DNA from: Ceratobasidium sp. AG-K
Lineage: Eukaryota > Basidiomycota > Agaricomycetes > Cantharellales > Ceratobasidiaceae
Reading direction: 5' to 3'
Assembly: GCA_037039685.1 (NCBI GenBank)
Contig: JAWNGF010000001.1
Location: forward strand, 8,122,001 to 8,186,000
DNA length: 64,000 nt
In this document: positions 58,498 to 64,000 of the stretch, one piece after another
Numbering within the stretch: the stretch's first letter is position 1
How the letters are laid out: each line of letters begins with the position of its first letter
Made by a program: the position numbers and the translations under genes
Notes under the pieces: generated by a model
Databases searched by the model: none
Seen by the model: only the letters and a program-made list of their open reading frames with translations
What the model was told of the DNA's origin: nothing

Positions 58498-61400
58498 TTA
58501 CCTAAACCAGATACTCAGACCCACTACGTGGTATGATATAACGCCAACGTCACATATAAAGTACTCATAGGCGAAGTAGACATAGTGGATACGGCAGGGC
58601 AAAAACAAAATCATCCCTGAGAAAATGAGGCAGAGATATGGGGTTTGGTTGTGCAGATCGTCGTGGTTTTCCTGACGTGTGCTCAACTCGATGGGAACGT
58701 ATTGAAGCTTAACTAAAACGATTGGTATATTATAACGTGGCTGGCTACTTGAAAGTGCGTATGGTGTCCGTGCGCGTGGCTTAGTTCCCAGGGCATCCGT
58801 CTTTCCCAGGAGGGAAGTTCTCGAAGTATCTAGCAAATACTGGGGAGAATTGAACAGGTGGTTTTTTACCTGAAACAGAACAATCGTACCTTCTTTGGAG
58901 CGGATCGTCCCATATGGAAGCGCGTCGTCAAGAGTATAGTTTCGGTCCTTTGAGAGCTTGTTGATGGCCTCGATCGTCCTAGCACGCAAAAACTCGGGCA
59001 CAATCACGTCGACAAGATGGTCGTCGGGAATCAAATAGACAGGGTCATTGCTCGCATAGCGTGGGTTCCCTTGACGCGGGATTGGAATGTGTTCGGTGTC
59101 GTCTCCATTTCCTTCACATTTCTGCGCATACATCTATCAGTAAACAGACAATCACATCGTAGAAATTTTCAAACTTACATCCTCCGTGACGTAGCCCGGG
59201 CTGAGAGTCGAGGGAGCAAGGGATAACGGCATTTGAGAAGAGCCGTGTGGTTGAGGAGCATTTACAGCAGGCCCAAACTCTTCAGCCAATAGACTCGGTA
59301 CATTGAATGATCGCTCGGGTACTCGTGCAGCTTATCCTTGACGTTCCTGGCGATCGACCACGGAACACTAATATACCGGTAACCTTCTTTGAAGGGGAGG
59401 ACGGTCACTAATAGACGCATACGAATATAGGTCAATCTATCCAAAAATTTGCTTGCTATACTCACATTGGTCGTTCCAGGTGAACAGGCCGCGATAAATG
59501 TCAAAGCGGAGCATGCCATCATTGACAATTGTGACATATGGTACATTAGCGCGGGTCCATGGCTTGACCAATACCTCGGGGAGGACCTGGAAAATGTAGA
59601 ACGCATAGAGGTTTTGAGGATGAGGCCATTCATATCGCTCAACAAAATAGTCTGCGGCAGAATTAGTGAGGTCGTGACAACCCATTCCATGTCACACACT
59701 CTGGCTGGCACACCCGTGCACCTTTCCCAGATTCCACTGGGCTGAGATGTTCCGATTGAACGCGTCAATCTCCTGTCCTGTCTTGCTGTCAAAGGCCTCT
59801 TCAGTTGTATTGGTGTGATGCTAGAACAAGTAGTCCATTACCAGTCTCCCAACACCTGAGCTCTAGATACTGACCATGTAGGTTATACGGTTGGCATCCA
59901 GGTACCGCCGTGAGAAGGAGGGAGTCAACGAAGTTGCCTTGTTCAAGGATATGCCTACGTCGGCGTTTTAGGAATCTGCGCAATATCCACACAGCGCAAC
60001 TCACTCATCCAACCTGATTGCGGACGATGGTAAGAAAACAGCAAAATATCGTTTTTATTTTCGACTGAAACTCACCAACTGTCTCCATGAATCTGCCAGA
60101 TTCCAGTGCCATTGTGTTTTCATCCAGCTGACGACAAAACCGAGTGTGCGTATGGCCTAATCGGAACGTTTCAGCAGTGCGACGACCCATGATTAACCTA
60201 ATTACCACCGAGAATAGCGATGGGTGTGTTGGGATGGTGTTTCCGAATTGCCTTCGAAACAATTTCCCAGTCTCCTCCTACTACTGACATATGCCTGCGA
60301 TGGTATTAGTATGGACTACGATGGGCGTGTAAAGCTTACCCAGCGATAACAAAAATATCGGTTGGTTCATGCATCAGCTCTTGAAACTACCAGCCAGATT
60401 CTAGTAAATATAACGGGGGTCGAAGCCTGGGATAGCCGGGCATACCCATGTTTCAGTGACCATAGACGAGACATGGTGCACGGTGGTGTTAGCATTGTGC
60501 TCCTTGAAGTTGAATATAACGCCCAGCGACGTGACTTGACGTCCACTACATTATTCCAGGTCAGGTCTCAGTTGAGGAAAGACATAAGGAAACGCGCTCA
60601 CTGTAGAGTCTTGAAACGGCGATACTGGGATCCTATGGTATGTTCAACGGCTGTCCCGTTGCTAGTCGGGCGCAGTATATACGCGTTCGAGCTCAAATAT
60701 CGCTCAGGCAACTTTGGGGCTAGGTTCTTGTATCTGTTCCCAGGTTAGTTTCCGAATACGCGTCTAGGCTGCAGCTACTCACACGTCCAAAGTTACGTCG
60801 GCTAATCCAGTTCGGATGAGCGATGCGATACCGTTGCGCAAAGGGTTACTAACCTGCGTATAGCTCGTGACTGTTGTTTGTTCCGTCTTAGTTTCAATGC
60901 AAGCAGGCGTTGCACGGAAAGCACTCACTTGCCAATCGCCATAATGTCGTACGGGATCTTTGGGAAAGATTTGATAGCCTTCACGGAATGATTGAGTATC
61001 ATTAGATATCTATAGATTAAATCGCAATGCCTACCTCGTGTCCGTTGACGCCGGGCACCGGATAACCGTCCGTGAGACCGGAACCATCGTGTAGGTCTCC
61101 TGAATCCACAAGAAGCAAATCGACACCCTTTTCCTACGAGAAAATAAGAGTGTGCCCTGCCAATGCATTGAGAAGACAAACCTCGGCTCTTCGCTTCATA
61201 TGGCCAACGAACGAAGCAAAATCCCCCAGCGTTCCTCTACAAACCAAGATAATTAGCCTTCTGTTCGTCTCGCAAAACACTTTTCATGTCCTTACGAATA
61301 ATTTGGTTCAGGCCACTGCTGTTTGGTGTGTCCGAGAAGCCAGCCTAAGGAAGGAGGCCGACGCCTCATCAGCCATGTCACACGAACTACTCGGATACAT

Positions 61401-61598
61401 ACCATGTGTATCACTCGTATGAATAATGTTAACTAAGAAGTCACACTCTCAAAAAACAATAACTGTGCAGAGTAAATGTAGTGACTTACTGTCCCCCCAT
61501 GGCAGTGGGCCTTTGGGCAGTCCGGGGACCAGGTTCGCGTTGCCGCCTAACAGAGCGGCTTGGAGAGCGCAGAAATAAAGCCATTTGTTCGTATGCAT
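58498..61598 (-). CDS. Secreted calcineurin-like phosphoesterase / 5'-nucleotidase family
   Basis: A metallophosphoesterase with a C-terminal 5'-nucleotidase domain, like yeast YHR202W. The ATG at 61598 opens a signal-peptide-like start, MHTNKWLYFCALQAALLGGN. Then LPWGD joins over short introns to INIIHTSDTHG and WLLGHTKQQWPEPNYS, giving the metal-binding D-x-H-G. DLLLVDSGDLHDG follows with the second metal site, then AIKSFPKIPYDIMAIGK. Further exons have ALFRRQFGNTIPTHPS-type sequence, VNDGMLRFDIYRGLFTWNDQ, LPFKEGYRYISVPWSIARNV and PVYLIPDDHLVDVIVPEFLR, ending in RARTIEAINKLSKDRNYTLD. It is broken by about ten introns. The exact C-terminus is uncertain: the last open frame runs to 58498, but splicing after VLFQ could end it earlier. 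A secreted or vacuolar location is inferred. Confidence 0.8.
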
Positions 61599-63286
61599 TG
61601 ACGTGATTTTTTCCTCGGGACCCAGCGAGACCTCCAGAAGAACACGAGCGAGACTTGACCACTAAAGAGGTGGCGTCGTAGTTGACCGAACCGAGGCACC
61701 CAAACCGGGATAGGACCCTCACAGTTGTTGACGCGCCGAATTACGCGCCGAAGCCACCCCCAGTTCGTCAGCCGCTCTCATTTGAAAATAAACCTCCAGG
61801 TGATTTGCAAACGTACCATCACCCTACTGGTCCCTCTGACATATACCGAAGTTGGCTTCCGAGTCCCAGTTATATCGGCTTCCCTTCTGTATCGACTCTC
61901 GCCGTTGTCTGCGCATGTAGTTTAGATGCGATGATGTGCCGCCGGTTGGTGCTAGGGATTTTGCTTCTGTGCGATGCAATCCTCGGGATGATCGACGAGC
62001 AGTGGTTCTCAAGTTATGCAGACCAACCGTGCAGTCCTCGCATCTCGCTCTTGCTCCGTCAGGTAAATATTCTCGCGCTTCTCCGCAGCGTAGCGGTCTT
62101 TCACTAGCACGCATAGTCCGCTAAAAAGACCTCAGATTTGAGTGTTATTATATTCCGAAAGTCCAGGCCCACTCCACCGATTCGCCACGAGCCTGAGGTC
62201 GATCAGATCACAACTTGAGACCATACTAAAATGAGTCCTGAAGGGTATCGAAGTCTCCCCGCGGTTGACTCACCTTTACTCGTCTCCAGGTTGACTCAAG
62301 CCTAGGAAAACGGCGACACGCTGCGCCGTCGACCATGTCGCGTGGGTCATGACACCGAGCGGACACATGTGATCACATAGCGAGTATGCTCGGATTCTCC
62401 CAGTCAGTCAGAATGCGTCAGCTGTAGCAGATTTACACCATCGTCCAGGAGGCGATGCTGGGAGTTGGTCGTTCCGATTGGCCCCGTTGAGTATCCGAGA
62501 CCAGCACGCGACATCTCGGGGCAACTGGGATCGAACCAGTCGATATGCTAGGAATGCAGATCGAGTAAGCGGTGAGGTGGCCTGGAGAAGGCAGAGAAAC
62601 GGACTGATCTTCAACGGGTGAGTACGACAGAGTTCATAAACTACGCCAAGAGTCTAGTATGGCTTGTCGTTGTGACATAGGTGCCTGCTTTCGCTGCGCC
62701 CTAGACATGGTATGCTACAATTCTCATGCTGCGGCTTATGTCGGATGCTAATTGAGTTACCCGCAGGCTCTGGTATCAGAGTGCTTGCATTTGAGGATTG
62801 GCTTATACGCGAAATCATACACCAATTTTAACTACCACATTTGCGATTCTCCGCCTCAAGTATAGGTTTATGGCAATTTGGGTCGGATGATTAGACGCTG
62901 CATGGAACTTGTGATCCAACGGGCGGGTGGCCCTCCACGCCGTGGGACGTGTACAACTGTGATCCAACCAAGACCATCAAGACTCAAACAAGTTGGAAAT
63001 GCAGAATACTAACGCGGTGTTTACAGTGTGTTAACGACTACAATTTAGGAGTAAGGTTGCCAGTAGCGAGAAGACAAACGACAACGAAACGACACAAAAA
63101 TCAGAGATGCGCGATTCCTATGACGTTTATCACTAGTCACTGCCAATGCACACATATAAGCAAGTGCAAAGTCTGAAACCCGACGCATACGACGTACCGA
63201 TGACAACTACGGCTGATAGCACTCGGCCCACCTTTCTCCGAGTAGAAGGTTCTCATAGTTGATGTATAGAGAGCCTTGGTGACCTA
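61599..63286. other. Long gene-poor region before the WD40 remnant
   Basis: About 1.7 kb with no supported gene. A frame at 61682-62107 opens only with TTG and lacks a domain. At 62525-62545 there is a tRNA-like T-arm (GGTTCGATCCC on the minus strand) without a matching acceptor stem. Around 62930-63180 the DNA is A-rich with no coding signal. Confidence 0.5.
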
Positions 63287-64000
63287 TCACACTCGATCTT
63301 GGGGGAACGGAATATGAGCACGGAGGTCAGGCGGGGTCCAGAAAAGCCGGACACCACCCGAAGTCACCCATCCGTCCTTGTGACAATCGAAGTCTATTAC
63401 ACCTGTCGGAATCTCCGTGGGATTGTGGTCATGAAAAGGGGGTGAAGGAGGGGTGATAGTGGTGATAGTGGTGATGGTTGGTACATCGGAGCTTTTCGCG
63501 TGGGCCGCAGTCTGAGGTGGCTTGAGGATCGCCAGAAACTGTTGGGGTTGGTTGTAGCAGCTTGAAGTAAGGTGTGTGTGCCGTTGCGACAATATGACAC
63601 CCGAATGGCTTGGTCATAGAGCCAGAGGCGATGCATGTGCCATCAGGAGAAAACGCAACCGAATTGGCCACACGGGTGTGCCCGTTGAATGGTCCAGCAA
63701 CAACCTCGCCGCTATGTGCATCCCATACCGTGATACTCTCATGAAGCCTGCCGGATATTGAGGCAACGCGTAGGCCGCCCGAAAGAGATATGGCCCAGTT
63801 GGCCCCACCCGTAAGTCCCTTGGAACGGGCCTTCAACGAGGTTTCCGGTGCGCGTATCCCATACCTGAACACCCTCTTCGCTGGAGCAAGACACAATGCG
63901 GGCACCATCGGGAGAGAACACGACTGATCGGATCGAGTCCGTGCTCACTTCGAACGGGGCCACGACCAGATCGCCGCTGCATGCATCCCACACTCGAATT
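63287..64000 (-). pseudogene. 3' end of a STAND-type WD40-repeat gene, frame broken
   Basis: This is the C-terminal part of a WD40 propeller as found in fungal NACHT/STAND (HET-E-like) proteins; the 5' part lies outside the window. Blade 1: DSIRSVVFSPDGARIVSCSS, EEGVQVWDTRTGNLVEGPF. Then near 63820 the homology leaves that frame, continuing in another as LTGGANWAISLSGGLRVASI, SITVWDAHSGEVVAGPFNGH and SVAFSPDGTCIASGS. Near 63615 it jumps again: YDQAIRV is in a third frame. The closing segment DGWVTSGGVRLFWTPPDLRA (about 63300-63370) is the usual C-terminal tail of such proteins. No intron explains the two jumps, so the gene looks decayed, though sequence error is possible. Confidence 0.75.
63440..63480 (+). 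repeat. Short (gtgatagtg) minisatellite
   Basis: Three to four imperfect copies of a gtgatagtg/gtgatggtt unit lie within the remnant WD40 gene. On the minus strand it would encode repeated Pro-Leu-Ser or His/Tyr residues depending on frame. Confidence 0.6.

Noticed and set aside
60362..60748. Plus-strand frame of 128 codons
   Set aside because: It overlaps exons of the phosphoesterase on the other strand and has no recognisable domain.
61682..62107. Open frame of about 140 codons with a hydrophobic C-terminal half
   Set aside because: It begins only at TTG, shows no family resemblance and lies in a gene-poor region.
62510..62560. tRNA-like T-arm on the minus strand (GGTTCGATCCC in a perfect 5-bp stem)
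   Set aside because: The 3' acceptor half (TGCCCCG) has no complementary 5' half within about 120 bases, and no D-arm or A-box is present, so it is at best a fragment or SINE remnant.

Overview
The window is nuclear DNA of a filamentous basidiomycete. The evidence is gene-dense, tightly packed protein genes broken by many introns of about 45-60 nt with GT-AG borders, plus families typical of Agaricomycetes: a WOPR (Gti1/Pac2) regulator, alpha-arrestin, multi-LIM protein, STAND-type WD40 repeats and small secreted Cys-rich proteins. The STAND/WD40 remnant and the lineage-type membrane paralogs suggest Rhizoctonia/Ceratobasidium, but this is inference. No bacterial-type operon, CRISPR array, rRNA or convincing tRNA was found. 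About 28 protein genes and two broken genes can be supported, most of them assembled by joining exons across frames by eye.

Layout. 0.4-4.8 kb: MMM1 (ER-mitochondria tether), CTP1 (mitochondrial citrate carrier) and a D-2-hydroxyglutarate/D-lactate dehydrogenase. 5-15 kb: a WD40 protein with an acidic N-terminus, a tubulin-tyrosine-ligase-family protein, Pol III subunit RPC37, an alpha-arrestin, and a Clr4/Suv39-type histone H3K9 methyltransferase whose chromo, pre-SET, SET and post-SET parts are scattered over many tiny exons. 15-27 kb: WOPR regulator, Sec39 (ER tethering), NRDE-2 (nuclear RNA surveillance) and the mitochondrial m-AAA protease AFG3, which carries an apparent one-base frameshift.

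27.2-32.2 kb is the main accessory region. It holds three copies of a 67-residue secreted eight-cysteine protein gene. The middle copy is dead (nonsense codon and lost splice donor), and at least two copies lie in a larger duplicated segment. 32.3-44.8 kb returns to housekeeping genes: HMCES/SRAP with a C-terminal PIP-like box, urease accessory UreD, cyclin H of TFIIH/CAK, a large protein with a split CNH domain followed by a GYF domain, and an acyl-CoA synthetase.

45-50 kb holds a secreted Ser/Thr-rich, probably GPI-anchored protein and a tandem pair of unrecognised four-helix membrane proteins. 50-62 kb holds TVP23, a four-LIM protein with long low-complexity repeats, a small coiled-coil protein with a GC-AG intron, 5-formyltetrahydrofolate cyclo-ligase and a secreted calcineurin-like phosphoesterase. 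The right edge (63.3-64 kb) is the 3' end of a WD40/STAND gene whose reading frame is broken.

Functionally most genes are unlinked housekeeping genes. Two chromatin/nuclear-RNA genes (Clr4 type and NRDE-2) sit within 10 kb of each other. The least explained items are the secreted Cys-rich family, the membrane-protein pair and the CNH-GYF protein. Exon limits are read by eye and should be treated as models.
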